Assembly (NCBI RefSeq): GCF_030867095.1 | Contig: NC_081824.1 | Location: forward strand, 393,838,829-393,902,828 | Length of the DNA stretch: 64,000 nt | Source of the DNA: Alligator mississippiensis | Taxonomy: Eukaryota > Chordata > Crocodylia > Alligatoridae | Direction of reading: 5' to 3' | Part shown: piece by piece, positions 22,925 to 35,690 of the stretch | How positions within the stretch are numbered: position 1 is the first letter of the stretch | Layout: each line of letters opens with the position of its first letter | Notes under the pieces: generated by a model | The model's database searches: none | Told to the model about the DNA's origin: nothing | Seen by the model: only the letters and a program-made list of their open reading frames with translations | Translations under genes and position numbers: made by a program

Positions 22925-25800
22925 AATCCCCAAAGGCCATTCTACAACAAGACTGCAGCAAGGGAAGGGCTTTGAATTTGGTATACAACATTTTCCATAA
23001 CAAATGTAGGGGAAAAACTTTGTTTAAACCTCAACTGAAGACTGGAATTGCCCCTATAAATCAAGTTATCTTTATTTCCTCATAACATGTGGCACCTTGA
23101 CCAATGCACAATTAACTACATCTTGGAATACTCTCTGGCTTGATCTACAATCTTAATTAAAAATAAATTGAAATAAATAAAATACTTTTAAAGGATAGGA
23201 TATCATGTGATTAATCCCTGCAATTTTAACCTCTGAAAGATAGTCTGAAAGACTTTTTGTGAATCTGGCCATTATTACTTGTCTATATCTATATACTAAA
23301 ATGCTAAGGAATACATGGTCTTAGAACATTTAAGGTGTTATGCTTCTTGTACACTATATATAATTTTAAAGCTTACAGAATGTAGTTTTTCACAAAATTA
23401 AAAAATAGTGAAACATTCTGATAAAATTCCAGTTGAATGAATTGAATCATGGCCTTATAAAAATCATCGTGTGATATAGTACATGTGGATGTCCCGCTTA
23501 TAAACTCTTAAACAAGGGGCAGACAGGACTGGGCTTCAGTCTACTGTGAATCTTTATGCAAAGCATATCTCTTAGTTTTACCTAACACTGTCATGCTGCA
23601 CTCTGTCTGTGCTTTGACCAACTCTTGTATGACACCAAATGAACACTGAAATTCCATTCAGAATGAAAATCATACCTTTAGGAGGCAATTTCAGGAGGGT
23701 TTTGCCTGTTGTCCTCACAGCTCAGACATGTCTATAATTGAGAACTGTCTTAAGACATTACTATTGTAGAGATCTTTTAAAATACTGAAGCTTCACCATA
23801 ACACAATACACAAAGGTTGGAACAAATGAATTTGCTGCATACCTTAAGGGATTGGAGAGGGAGAAAAGCTTACATCAGAGGTAAAATGCATTTTAAAAGA
23901 AGACAACTTAATCAAGCGGGTCTATGGAAATGACTTTTCAGAGGATGTAGTTTATGGCAATTTCAGTTCTATAATTCTTTACCCCCAAAATCAACACTGT
24001 GATGCTATAAGTGAGGACATAATTGCCAGAATTATTGGAGAAAAAAGAGCATATACTTAAACCTAGATAGTGTAGATAACAAACAGGGTAACAAGGATAT
24101 CCAATATCAGATTGAGTTCCTCAACAGTTCGTCACTAAGTGGTTTGCCTCCTGATAGGCTCACCTGGTGCAAAATATTAATTCAGGATTGGCTTAATCAA
24201 AGGCATGGGACTTGTTGTAAAAATATTTGGACAATACTATAGAATTAGAAGCAATAAGAAGAGAGACTACTAGAAAATATGGTATTTGGCCAAATAACAT
24301 TATGCCTATCAGACACAGTTCTACCTTTTAAGATAGACAGGGGACAATTTCCTATCAGAGAACCTTTTACAATGATTATCAACAAAAGTCAAAGTTAAAT
24401 ACTTGATAGAATAGGTGTTTACATATCACAGTCTCTGTTTGGACATGGCCAGCTACACGTTGAAATGTCAAGAGTGAAATTATTTGACAGCCTAAACATG
24501 CGAATTATACAGGCATATAATTAAGGAATATTACTAAACATAGCAAGTATTTACCCAAATAGTATTCTGGAAAATCCGCCAGTGAAGTTCTTAATTATAA
24601 CACACCCCCTCAATATCACGTGCTATTTATCTCCCTTCATGACTTGCAAAATGATTGAACCTGCTTATATTTGTTTCAGTTCTGTATTTAATGTCCTTAT
24701 GAATCTGAGTTCAACAAATGATTTTAAAAGTTAAGTAGACTATTTTGTTTTATTTTAACCCAAGTTTTGTCCTAGGATTTTGTGGCAATATTTTGAAGCA
24801 AATGACTTTGAATCTTTTGATCATCTGTATGATAAGGTTGAAAAGAGTTGAAAAGTTGATACAGACTGGGCCATTTTTTTTTAGACAGAACCAATATGTT
24901 CCGCTTGACTAAAGTTTTCAAGGTTTCTTACATGAACTTTACGTAAATTCGACACAGAATTTGGATGAAGAGCAACAGGAAAATTGAGACAAAAACAAAT
25001 ATTAAAAGGAAAAACTGCAGCACAGAGGAAGTAAGAGGAGGAAAAAAGAATAAATGATCCTAAGCTGATCAGTGGTATGAACAATTTAATAGTGATTTGT
25101 TTGCAGTATCATAGGTGGAAGCTTTCAGGGAGGTTGCAGCTGGCAAAGAAATGTAGTGAAAATAGATATTTGAAAAAAGAATATTATGCATAAAGCAAAC
25201 GTAATAACAATAAAGATTTTACTGACAATTTTCTGGATACACACTTGTATGACTAATGGGAAAGTGCTACTGTTTTACTATAGATAGTAATTATAGGTTA
25301 GTTCTGGGCATCATGTCAAGACACTGCTGCTGTGGTATAAGCATACCTTATGTGTCATGTTGATGCACTGGATTATTATAATTTTTTTTCAGTTCTGTGT
25401 AATATTCCCCAAGATACAGTGCTCCTTCTCCCTCACAACCCCCCCCCACCCCCGTATTTCATAAGTTATAATAGAGATTTTTCTTTTTTTCTATATATCT
25501 AAGGCTTAAGCAAAAGATTTGCCCATCTCCTCAAACCATTTATCTCAGTTAGTTTATAACACTTGTACCTCTTTGGAGCAGGGTTACTAGTCCAAGATGA
25601 TTCTTCTTCCTATTTTTTTTAACTGAAAATCTACAAACTTTTTACTGACAACCATTTTTTTTTACTGGCATATGTTTTACATAATGTGAATGTAACCTCC
25701 CTTCTGGGGCCTGGACAAGGGCTGGGTTCTAATTTAGGGGCTTAACACCTACCATAATAAAAAAGTGTGGATGCCAGTCAAAAGTTTGCTGATTACTGTG
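22925..25800. other. AT-rich sequence, no gene seen
   Basis: No supported coding region. A C-rich run lies at ~25,438-25,453. Confidence 0.4.
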
Positions 25801-25810
25801 TCCATAGTAC

Positions 25811-25950
25811 TATAGATTAGTGTGTCCAGTTTTGAGCCTCACACTTCAAAAAGGTAGACACTTTGGAAAGCACAGAGAAACAAAGATAATTATCAGCCTG
25901 GGAGGGAAGTCTTATGAGGAATACCTGAAAGAACTAGGGTTATTTAGTCA
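25811..25950 (+). mobile_element. Older CR1, left part, split by an insertion
   Basis: Reads as the CR1 segment coding 'QFWAPHF'-like through 'ELGLFS'-like residues. It stops at 'gggttatttagtc' (~25,949) and its text resumes at 27,262 with 'tctggagaagagaagactg'. Confidence 0.7.
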
Positions 25951-25954
25951 ATGG

Positions 25955-27259
25955 CCATCCTATACAAGTTAGCTGATGGCAATATCCTGAGGGATACCCA
26001 GCAGGATGGGTTTGTTGCAGGTAGGTTTTGCTTGACCAATCTCATTTCTTTTATGACCAGGTGACCTATCAAGAAGGGAGAAGAGATTGATGTCATATAT
26101 CTTGACTTTAAAGAAGTCTTTGATCTGGTATCCCGTGATCACCTCTTGGCAAAGCTGGCTAACTGCGGCCTTGACCTCACCATGATCTGGTGGCTGGGGA
26201 ACTGGCTCCACAGCAGGATCCAGAGGGTGGTGGTTGACAGCAGTCAATCGTTGTGGTGCCCTGTGACCAGTGGGGTCTCTCAAGGCTCTGTCTTAGGGCT
26301 TTTACTTTTTAATATCTTCATCAATGATGTTGTCACTGGTGTCAGAAGCGAGCTGGCCAAGTTTGCTGATGACACCAAACTTTGGGGTAAAGCATCCACA
26401 CCTCAGGACAGGAGGGTGATCCAGGCAGATCTTGACAGGCTCATGAAATGGGTGGATGAGAACCTGATAGTGTTTAACACAAAAAAATGCAAGGTTCTCC
26501 ACCTTGGGAGGAAAAACCTGCAGCATGCTTATAGGCTCGGCAGTGTTATGCTGGCTAGCACCATGGATGAAAGGGACTTGGTGGTCATGATTAACCACAA
26601 GATGAACATGAGCCTTCAATGTGATGCTGCAGCTGGTAAAGCAAGCAAAAAGTTGGCTTGCATCCATAGATGCTTCGCAAGCAAATCCCAGGTTGTCATT
26701 CTCCCATTGTACTTGGCCTTGGTGAGGCCGCACCTGGAGTACTGCATCCAGTTTTGGGCTCCACAATTCAAAAAGGATGTGGAGAAGCTTGAGAGAGTGA
26801 AGAGGAGAGCCACACGCATGAACAAAGGTCAGGAAAACAGACCTTATGATGAGAGGCTGACAGTCATGAGACTCTTCAGCCTGGAAAAGCACAGGCTCAG
26901 GGGCGATCTGGTGGCCACCTATAAGTTTATTAGAGGTGTTCACTAGGACCTGGGGGAATGTGTGTTCACCAGAGCAACCCAAGGGATGACAAGATTGAAT
27001 GGTCACAAAATCCTCTGCGACCGTTTCTGGCTGGACATAAGGAAGAGCTTCTTTCCTGTCTGAGCCCCCAAGGTTTGGAATAGATTGCCACCAGAGCTGA
27101 TTCAAGCACCCACTTTTAATGCCTTCAAGAGACATTTAGATGTTTATCTTGCTGGGATCCTATGATCCCTGCTGACTTCCTGCCCCTGGGCAGGGGGCTG
27201 GACTTGATGATCCTCCAGGGTCCCTTCCAGCCCAAATGTCTATGAAATCTATGAAATCT
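25955..27259 (+). mobile_element. CR1 LINE, copy 3, inserted in an older CR1
   Basis: This copy starts within the reverse transcriptase region and ends with a complete 3' tail: 'ggctggacttgatgatcctc', 'gggtcccttccagcc' and the repeat 'tctatgaaatctatgaaatct'. It is a different subfamily from copies 1, 2 and 4. Its flanks join to give continuous older CR1 sequence, which proves it arrived later. No target duplication longer than about two bases is visible. Confidence 0.88.
26146..27165 (+). pseudogene. CR1 ORF2 reverse transcriptase (copy 3), broken
   Basis: The frame is open from 26,146 to a TAG at 26,944-26,946, giving 266 residues. It includes 'GVSQGSVLGLLLFNIFINDV', an intact catalytic FADD (starting ~26,362), 'NTKKCKVLHLGRKN', 'ALVRPHLEYCIQFWAPQFKKD' in two parts, and 'LRGDLVATYKFIRG'. 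Downstream the homology continues through another stop at ~27,061 to the normal ORF end near 'LAGIL' at ~27,160. Upstream from ~25,970 the frame can be read as 'DGFVAGRFCLTNLISF' with indels. It lacks the endonuclease and cannot function. Confidence 0.88.
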
Positions 27260-27261
27260 TT

Positions 27262-27622
27262 TCTGGAGAAGAGAAGACTGAGGAGGGATTTGATTACAGC
27301 CTTGAAATAAGTAAAGGATGATTAAGAGATGAAGGAGAGTGATCTTTCACCATGAGGACAGATCTAAGAGCAAAGAACTCAAGCTTCAGCAGGGAAAAAT
27401 TAGGTTGGAGATTAGGAGATTTTAAACTATGAGGGTGGTCAAGCATTGAAACAGACTACCAAGAGAAATTGTGGAACTTTCATCCTTGGGAGTTGTCCAG
27501 GGTGGGTTAGACAGACACTTGGCTAATATGGTGTGTTCAGAAATACTCCTCAGTTGGGCAGGGGAGTGCACTAGATGATCTTTTGAGTTTCTTTCCATCC
27601 CTTTCTTATAATCCTATAAATG
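27262..27622 (+). mobile_element. Older CR1, right part with 3' end
   Basis: Continues the split older CR1: 'tctggagaagagaagactg' through 'agacagacacttggctaat' to the 3' end 'gatcttttgagtttctttcc' and 'ataatcctataaatg'. More diverged than the element that split it. Confidence 0.75.
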
Positions 27623-27624
27623 TT

Positions 27625-29385
27625 AGTAAAAATGCCTTGGCAACTGTGCTTGGCTGCAGCAATGGTTTTCAGGGGTCCCCCACACAGCCCACACTCTATT
27701 ATCCTAATATTCTTCACAGCATGTCACATCACACTACTTCCCAGGAGTTCCCTACACCTCTACACCTTGTTACTCTGAATACACCCTAGACCACACTGAC
27801 CCTCCTGCCCATCCCTCAGCCTTATCCCCAACCATCCTTGCTCCCCTGCCATCCTGGACCCCCAAAGGACCGCCCTCTGCCTACCTGGGAAGTGAGAAAC
27901 ATTAGAACCTGGGACTAGATGTAGGAGGAGCAACACATGTCTGGGAGCAAAAGGGGGAGGGGCTTGGGCCACAAAGCTCTGAAAAAACTCCATGTAGGAT
28001 GCTGTGCTCCCACGCAGATACCAGGTGGTGCCTCTTTGCTCTATCCGTGAATTCAGATGAATTTAAATGAATTTTAGGGCTTCCTATGGATGGCTCCATT
28101 TCTTTTGGATGCCTTCATTGTTTTTATAGATTTCATGGGCAGGAATTTTTAGGCTTGATTTTTTACAGAGTGTCTATAAATTTACACAGAGTTGGTAAGC
28201 CTGCTTTGGAGAAGCAGTACTGAAAATGGTATTACAGGAAGAATTTGGCATATGCCAATCTAGAGTGCTTAGGATTCATATGCCAAAGAGATTGCAAAGT
28301 TCAGGTGCTTTGCTGGAAAGACTAGGCAGAGTGTTGCCAGCCAGCTCAAATACACATGACCTGTGTAGCTCATGAAAACATGCTTTAAGCATTGGACATG
28401 TGCTACATTCACTCTAGGTAAATTCAAAACCTATGCTTAGTGTGATTGTGGGGATGACCAGCCAGCAAGTTGCTGCTATTCACCTCTGTTAAGTGTATCC
28501 AGCTGTCTCTTTTTTTTTCTTTTGAGAAATGCAATTTGGGTATGAAAGATAACAAGGAGCCCATACTACTTTTTAAAATAAAATGCATTACAAATGTCAG
28601 TGCTTGTTTTGGGGGTGAGGGGAGTGCACCTGGAGGGGAAAGAGCCATGGGGAAGAATTGAGTTTGAGGGGTTAGCTGTAACAAGAAGAATGAAGGTAGA
28701 TAAATGGTTTGGGTGATAGAGGAAGGGAAAGCAATTGGGGAACTCACATCAAGATAGGGACGTGAGATAGGGAAATTAGTTTGTATATCTAGGGGGGGTA
28801 CACTGAAAAAGAAAGTCTTTAGGTGTGTGTTTTTAAGAAAATCTAAGTTACTTGATGAAAACTTTGATATACAGAATTGGGATATCTAGTTAGCATCTTG
28901 CACCATCCAGAATGTTGTCAAGCAAAAGTCAAACCTTTGAAAGCAAGGTCATTCTTTTTGTCACCCATATTCTGAAAATAACAATACAATTTTCACTTCA
29001 GAAACCTTTATTATGTTAGGAGTATATGTATTGAGTGGTAGAATTAGTTGGAGAATTTTTGCAGAGGTGATCTGTGGTAACTTGTAACAGGAAAGGGGCT
29101 GAAAACCTTTCTTACTACTCCATTCCACATGCTTGATAATAGGAAATAAATGCAGGCATATCTTAAGGGACATGTATTCCTCTTTTCAGAATTCAGTTTG
29201 TTAAGCTATGTCAGCAGCACTACATAAGACCTTCTTTTTTATGGGGATTGTCAATAGTGAACTAGGATATAAAAGAAGTCTTTGGGTATAATGTTGGCTA
29301 AATCAAACTACAGTATAATATAACATGGAAACTTCTGTGAAGGGTGAAGGGGATGTAAAAAAGGCTGGAGCATTTGCAGACAAAA
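27625..29385. other. Unassigned sequence, no gene seen
   Basis: 27,640-28,000 is C-rich on the plus strand with a long low-information frame. The rest is AT-rich. Nothing is recognised. Confidence 0.4.
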
Positions 29386-29389
29386 CTCT

Positions 29390-29535
29390 TGGGATAGAGG
29401 TGATATCTTTTATTAGACCAACTAAATAGTTGCAAAAAATGTTTTTTCTTTGCAAGCTTTCAAGCCCACACACCCTTCTTTAGGAGAATTCAAAAACTGT
29501 ATACTCAATTTGCATACTCAAAGAACAGCTTTTTT
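29390..29535 (+). repeat. Dispersed reptile repeat ('ttattagaccaactaaatag')
   Basis: The segment 'gatatcttttattagaccaa', then 'gcaagctttcaagccc' and 'acacccttcttt' matches a very common repeat of crocodilian and turtle genomes that I recall only by its text. The class is uncertain. Confidence 0.5.
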
Positions 29536-29539
29536 TAAA

Positions 29540-30540
29540 ACCTGGTTTTTCCACCCAGGGGAACCCTACCTCTGAATTCCCCTGTGCAAGATGAAGTTTC
29601 TTTTCTACCTGGGAGAAATTTTACAATTTTTGAATTCTCATTCACCTGAATAATAGTGAGCTGAAAGATGCTTGCACAGGTAAGACAATACATCCAAGGA
29701 CAGAGTCTCAGAAAGCAAGAAAGGCTCAGAAAAAAAAAAAAATTTAAGCAGAACTAGAGGAGTTGTAGACAGTTTTTATAGTGACACAACAAGAGCGTCA
29801 CACAGGCTGTTATGCAGCAAGGTGAATTCAATAAAGCTGAAGCCACAATGGTAATGGCAGTATAGCCCTAATAAATCCCAAGCAGACCTTCAGGCTCGTA
29901 GTCAGATAATGATGTTACAGCTACAGTTACGGTTTATTTATTTAACCAAGGGCAAAATTGTTGAGACAGAGTTTCATTTTCAAGAAAGGCCTGACAAGGC
30001 AGGTGGCAGTAATGGCACAGTACAAATGAGCTTCTATGCCAACCAACCAATACAGAGTAAAAAACAGCTCAGAAGAACAGACTACATGCTCTGTTTAAGA
30101 GGAAATATAAACCAGTGAAATGAAATACCTGCTGAGCATTAATAAAACCATTAGTAAACATTAATAAAATAAAAAAGGTTCACTCCTTTATAGCCGCAGG
30201 AGTCAGGAGCTCCAGACTCTGCGAACTATTTAGTGGGGCTGGAAGAATGATTTGAAGGGTAAGGTTGGGAAAAGAGTAAATCAGGAGGTACATTTTAGCT
30301 AATAGGAAAGGACGGAATACAGCTTAAGGGCTGAATCAGCTGAAGTCAGGGTTGGAATTAGGCCAGGAAGAAATTAATAATTCTGTATACAGAGTAGGAT
30401 TTCAGTAGTGTGCAGTAAATAAAGCCTAAGGCCATGCATTGAACAGTGAGGACAGAACAAATTACTGAATAACTACAATTCCCTGAGCTCTGCTGTTCCT
30501 GTATGCTGAATGAGGCAGGGATTCTACAGAAATAGTAGAA
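29540..30540. other. AT-rich sequence, no gene seen
   Basis: No recognisable gene. The short frame at 29,909-30,118 has no known motif. Confidence 0.4.
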
Positions 30541-30549
30541 TGTGATCAC

Positions 30550-30744
30550 CGGAGATCTTGCTTTTCTCTGCTTTAAAAAAATCCCCAATTTTCAGATGAA
30601 AAGAACCCCAAATCCACATTTTCCATTGATTAAAATAAAACACCACTAATATATATATTTCCATGGGAAAATGTGGACTTGGGGTTATTTCTTTTCATTT
30701 GAAAATTGGGGATTTTTTTAAAGCAGAGAAAACCAGGATCCCCG
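30550..30744. mobile_element. Palindromic MITE, copy 1
   Basis: Almost the whole 195 bp folds on itself: 'gctttaaaaaaatcccc', 'accccaaatccacatttt' and 'aataaaacacc' on the left are mirrored by 'gaaaatgtggacttggggtt' and 'ggggatttttttaaagc' on the right. The ends are CGGAGATCTTG and CCAGGATCCCCG. The octamer gtgatcac at 30,542-30,549 is repeated exactly at 30,745-30,752, a target duplication. It has no coding capacity, so an unknown hAT-type transposase would have moved it. Confidence 0.85.
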
Positions 30745-30754
30745 GTGATCACAA

Positions 30755-31720
30755 TTGAAGACCTTATTCTAATGTATATATAACAGGAGACTGAATCAAG
30801 GTCTCACAGATTCCTTCCCCAGGATTTCCATCTCAGTTTTCTCCCCAGTTGGTCTCCAGCCCTATCCCACTGGCTCTTTGTCTGTTCTCTCTTTCCCATT
30901 TTTCTGCTCCCAGTTCCTCCCATGCTCCTCCTCCTATCCCCATTTCCTTCAGGGCTTCCCATTAATCAAGCCCAGTCAATCCCAGTGCTGTTTCTCTTAC
31001 ATTCTATTACTGGCATATTCTTCACCCATCTTCTGGCACCTATCTACTATTTTCATAACTACAGATCTGTCTCTTTATATCTCTGCATTTCCATCACTCT
31101 GTTTCCTGTACAGAAAATTCTTGCTACTTCCCTGCAACCTCAGCATGAAGCATGTTTAGTACAGGAACATGTTCAGTACATTGGAGAATTCATCTTGACA
31201 TGCCTTAACATATCTCTACACAACATGTAAAAATATGATTCCAATGGCCATGCTCTTCCCAAATTTCAAGAGCCCTTGTTACAGGATGGACCTTGCTATG
31301 AAGATGATAGAGTTCCTCAGTTAAATGGTTAAAATAAATGGATACATGACTATTTTTAAATGAGTTTTTACCATGAACTACATTATACATTTTCTCTAAT
31401 TTTATTCCTGGAACAAGAAACATTTTAGCTTGAAGTAGGTGTCTCACGTGGACTATTTCAGTCTGTATGATTAGACTCTGGCAAAGTTATAAGCAGAGGA
31501 AAACTGGGTCTTGTAAATTTTTGACAACCTTAATCATAGGTAGTATTATGTGCTCTGTCTGCTAAAATTTTCCCCTTAAAATGTCCTGTTGGGACCATCA
31601 CATCTCCACTGTGACCTTAGCTGGAGCAGAAGTCAGAAAGGAAAACATTTCATTTTCCCATTGAAAAAATAACTCTACAAGAGTTTCACTGTGAAAAGCA
31701 ATGTCAGCCTTAAATTCTGT
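30755..31720. other. Unassigned sequence, no gene seen
   Basis: A pyrimidine-rich stretch at ~30,800-31,150 keeps plus frames open (30,878-31,159 and 30,922-31,230), but these show only low-complexity residues. Confidence 0.4.
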
Positions 31721-31723
31721 TAG

Positions 31724-31914
31724 TCTAGGGACACAAGTTACACATAAACCAGTTTAAGTGATCAGAAACTGGTTTAAACCTGTAACAAAACAGAAGCTCA
31801 GTACACATAAACCAGTTTCAAAATGGCTGAAACTGGTTTAAGATAAACCTGGTTGAATGTAGAATTGGACTTAACTGATTTGGGTTAAGCCAGTTTATGA
31901 AACTTTTGTCCCAG
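31724..31914. mobile_element. Small inverted-repeat element with 'aaactggttta' motifs
   Basis: The ends TCTAGGGACACAAGTT and, in reverse, TCTGGGACAAAAGTT are inverted repeats. The interior repeats 'ataaaccagttt' and 'gaaactggttta' in both orientations. There is no coding capacity. A similar end-like motif near 32,495 could be the outer boundary of a larger form. Confidence 0.55.
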
Positions 31915-34300
31915 ACTCCTTCCTGGTTCAAGTTAAATCAGAGTCCTCCAGCATTTTGCAGCCTTGGTCTGGGCTGTCTGCTTGAGCAGAGTACAGTTGC
32001 CTCCACCCCTCTGCTCCCTAGCTGGAGCAGTGAGGGCTTAAAGATTGGGGGGGGGGGGAGTGCAGCAGGGGATGCAGCCCAGTCTGCAAGGGGAAGGGGG
32101 GGGGGGGACTGTCCCCAGGCAAACTCCAGCTGGGGCCAGGGTTAGGGATTAAACACCCCTTCCCCTGCTCAAATTTATTGCTGGCTGCAACTGTGGATTA
32201 CAGAACTCAGAGGCAAAAGGAAGCAGAAAGAGGAAGGCATAAGCAACCCTGCAGAGTGCTGTTGTTATAAGTCTGTACTGCAAATCCCAGAGACCTTGGG
32301 GGCAACAGGAAGAGGAAGTGATCGCACATTCAGAGAGTAGTGATCTAGCAACCCTTGGTTTCTGGTCTAAGCCACTGCAGCCATGTGACTGCATCCCTGA
32401 ATCAAAGGTAAATGTTTGTTCACTTTTGTTTCACTTTAGTCTGTTCAGCATAGACTGAACTGATTTAGCCTTGGGCTTTTTGACTGTCTGTACCTAGCCT
32501 CAATGTTCTTGGGTCCCTTCCTTATTCATATTGGGGCATGCCTGTACCTTGACTTTACAAAGGCTGCATGTTTATGTGTTTGTATCCTTGCAGACTTTAA
32601 CCCCTTGTTTTGCTATATTAAGCATGTGAAATGTTTGGAAAATGTGTATTTTATAAGTTTTCATGAACCCCAAGATATAGCTGCCAGCAGTGTTGAAAAG
32701 GTACTGCTATGATAAGGGATGATAACTACTGTTTTTCTTCCTCTGTTGAGGAAGTAGATGACTGTTTCCTGAAGTAGGAATTCAGCAGCTCAGGAGCAAT
32801 AGTAAAAATGGTGGATGGAACTGGTAGAGAGCAAAGCTAGAGAGTAGAATGATATTCATCCCTCATATTCTGGAGTAGAAAGGTCAACATTTCCATTAAA
32901 AATACTCTGAAAAATTTGGGGAAATAGATAATGGGAATGTGATGGTGCAACTTAGGAAACACCCAGAAACCTCCCTCTTTATATCAGGATGCATTCAGAT
33001 TTCTTTGCCCTTGTAAAATCAACTTGAATGAATTAGTGGTTCATGAACCTAGGTGGAAGCTCCATTTGCAAGGAGTATCTCCCTCCCAGATCTATACCTT
33101 CTTTGTACTTTCCATTTAAGGACCAACCTATTCACAAATTATCATTATCATTAGGCATTACTGATGCCTGTGTTAACTGGATCACACCCGTCGATGTTTT
33201 AATGCAAATCAACAAAGCTCCTATTTTCCCTAAAATTAGGAGCTCTTAGGAATCTATTTTCCCAATTCCATTTTCACTGAATAAGGTTTCTCATGTCTAA
33301 AAATATATCTTTCACAAAGAGGTTGCAGTAACAACATCTGATTGTGCTGTCTGCAGCATTCACAGGAAACCTGGAGAAAGGGGTCTTTTTAATAAGTTGT
33401 AAGAAATCATGAAATTCTCTGCTTCTGAAAATAATCCATAAGCAAAATGATCTTTATTCTGTATATAATATTGATTTTGTTTTTACTTTTAATCTGAATG
33501 AAGTCTGCAGATTTCCAAGGGATTCTTTTGAATTTTAAAAAAGAGAAGTTAAGCTATAAATTATCCAAAAGTAAAAGTACTTTATTTTTCAACCCTTTAA
33601 GTTTTATTCAATTGAATTACTTTGTTAAAAATTTATTCCACGTCTCTATTTTTCCATCATTCATTCAGTTTCATATTTTTAATTTGACAGGTGAAACAAT
33701 CAGTAATATGTTCATTATACTTACTAAATCAAGCCTGGGAAACATTTCACTGGAAATGGTCCTTTGCAACTAGACTTGAAAAGAAAACTTCCCAGAGATT
33801 TTTTTTTTTTTTAATTCTATGTGTAGTCATTCATTTATTTATTATTTTTTTTGTAGCCCATAAAAAATGAAATATTTTAGGAGTAATATCATAAAAAATA
33901 ACATGGGAGTGAACTTAATGTCATGGAATGAACTTGCAGTTACAGTTATTCAGACATGGGTGGGATTGGTGGGAGGGTTTGCTTGTTGGGGTTTGAGCTA
34001 GGAGACAATGGTTGTGGGGAAGAGAGGAATCTTTTTTTTTCCATGATTTTTCAGTTCTCAGTTTTTTTTGTTTTGGGAATCCTCATTGTTTATTGTAAGC
34101 TGGTCTGAGTCTTTTGGATAGGATAGGGTATATGTCTAAATAAAGAGATAAATAAATAATATCAGCATAAACTAGTCCAGTAGATTTACAAACTGACATC
34201 TGCTAAAGTGACACAGAACCAGAATACAATTATAGTAAATAGCACTTCATTTTTTTAGATGAAATTACCTCCTTCCTATTCCTACCTATAAAAATGTGTG
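31915..34300. other. Unassigned sequence, no gene seen
   Basis: 31,920-32,400 is GC-richer with two G-runs (~32,047-32,060 and ~32,097-32,107). The rest is AT-rich with homopolymer T-runs near 33,798-33,812. Confidence 0.4.
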
Positions 34301-34309
34301 TGGAATGAG

Positions 34310-34523
34310 CAGGGGTCCTGGTTTTCTCTGATTAAAAAAAATTCCCCAATATTCAGATTAAAAAAAAAAAAAGCAACACAAAATTGACATTTTTCTGTGA
34401 TTAAAATGAATTATCTATATATTAGTGGCATTTCATAGTAAACACAGAAAAATGTTGATTTGGGGTTACATTTTTTAATATAAAAATCAGGATTTTTTTA
34501 ATTGGAGAAAACCAGGATCCCTG
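34310..34523. mobile_element. Palindromic MITE, copy 2
   Basis: Ends CAGGGGTCCTGGTTTTCTC and GAGAAAACCAGGATCCCTG, with the same fold as copy 1. The flanking octamers ggaatgag and ataatgag match at 6 of 8 positions, compatible with an aged target duplication. Confidence 0.85.
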
Positions 34524-34529
34524 ATAATG

Positions 34530-34900
34530 AGTGTATAAAAATGACCTTTTATGAGGTGCTACATATCGAGCCACAAACACCATGCTGCAAATGAGGGATA
34601 GCTTTCATGAGAGAGAGAAAGTTATTCCTTTGGGGGAAAAAAATAGGATATAAAGTTAGTAATTATATGAGAATAAATAGGTATGATTCTTATTTTTCTT
34701 TGCTCCTGCAAAGGAAAAAAATCCAGAAGAAACTGGTATAAAACAAGCTTAAGTAAAGGGAGAATCAATCCCACAATTTTAAATTGATGTTTTCTACTGC
34801 CACATGACTCTACTTGTCCCCCAGTCCTCCAAAGCCCTGCTCCTACCTGTACCTCACTCCCTCCCTCACTGCTGGGGCCTCAATCTGCCTCCTCATGGTG
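34530..34900. other. Unassigned transition from AT-rich to GC-rich sequence
   Basis: No feature recognised. Confidence 0.3.
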
Positions 34901-34904
34901 TTGA

Positions 34905-35690
34905 GTGAAGGAATGGGGCAGGGCAGGCCCTGCACAGCTGGGGTGGGGCATAGGACAGAGCTGTGAGTGGCTCATCTGGGGGACACAGGGAGGGGGGCAC
35001 ACAGCCTGGGAGGGCATGGGGGGCTTGTGCCCCCAGATCTGCACACAGGGAAGGGTAGGGTGATCTGGGGCCAGGACAGCACTAGGATCTTCCTGGTGCA
35101 GGTGTTGGGTTGTAATGCAGTCGGGTTGGGCAGCGGCACTTGGAGCAGGGCTGTGGGTGGACTGCAGGCTCCTGAAAATTCACCATAGCCACCTCCTGGC
35201 CCCTTCCCAGCACCACCACCACCCACCCTGAATGCAGCACAGCCAAAGCCCTGCCAGGAAAAGCCTGGAGCAGTCTCCCACCCCAGCCCACAGCAGCAGC
35301 CCACCCTCTCCTTGGGCCCTCAGGGAAGGAAGGGGCAGGAGGAGGACAAGGCTGCACTGGTGCCAGTAGCATTTGGAGGTCTTCGGGGGGGCAACAGAAA
35401 ATTTTCAGGTGCCTGAAGTCCATCCACCCTGTAGCCCCAGTTTCAGCACCATCGCCTGGCCTGAGCACAGTGCAGCCCAGCACCCAAGCCAGGAAGACCC
35501 CATCACTGTTCTAGCACCAGCCTCTCCCACCCTAACTTGTGTGCAAATCTGGGGGCACGTGCCACCCATAAACCTCCGAGCTGCATGCCCTCCCTTCCCA
35601 CAAACCCCAGATTTGTTGCTCATAGCTCCATCCTGTGCCTCTCCCCAGCTGTGCAGGATCTGCCCCTACCCCACTCCCTCCCTCACCACT
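34905..35690. repeat. GC-rich inverted repeat, arms ~220 bp
   Basis: Arm 34,905-35,125 and arm ~35,465-35,690 are diverged reverse complements. For example 'cctgcacagctggggtgggg' on the left answers 'ctccccagctgtgcagg' on the right, and 'cccccagatctgcacac' answers 'gtgtgcaaatctggggg'. The ~340-bp centre is also GC-rich. Long frames on both strands (for example 35,373-35,900 plus) exist because the sequence is GC-rich and poor in stops; they show no domain. Confidence 0.65.

Noticed and set aside
26302..27135. 277-residue minus-strand frame opposite CR1 copy 3
   Set aside because: Antisense shadow of the reverse transcriptase frame.
30878..31230. Leu/Ser/Pro-rich hydrophobic plus frames
   Set aside because: Pyrimidine-rich DNA produces such frames; no signal peptide plus mature domain arrangement or known motif.
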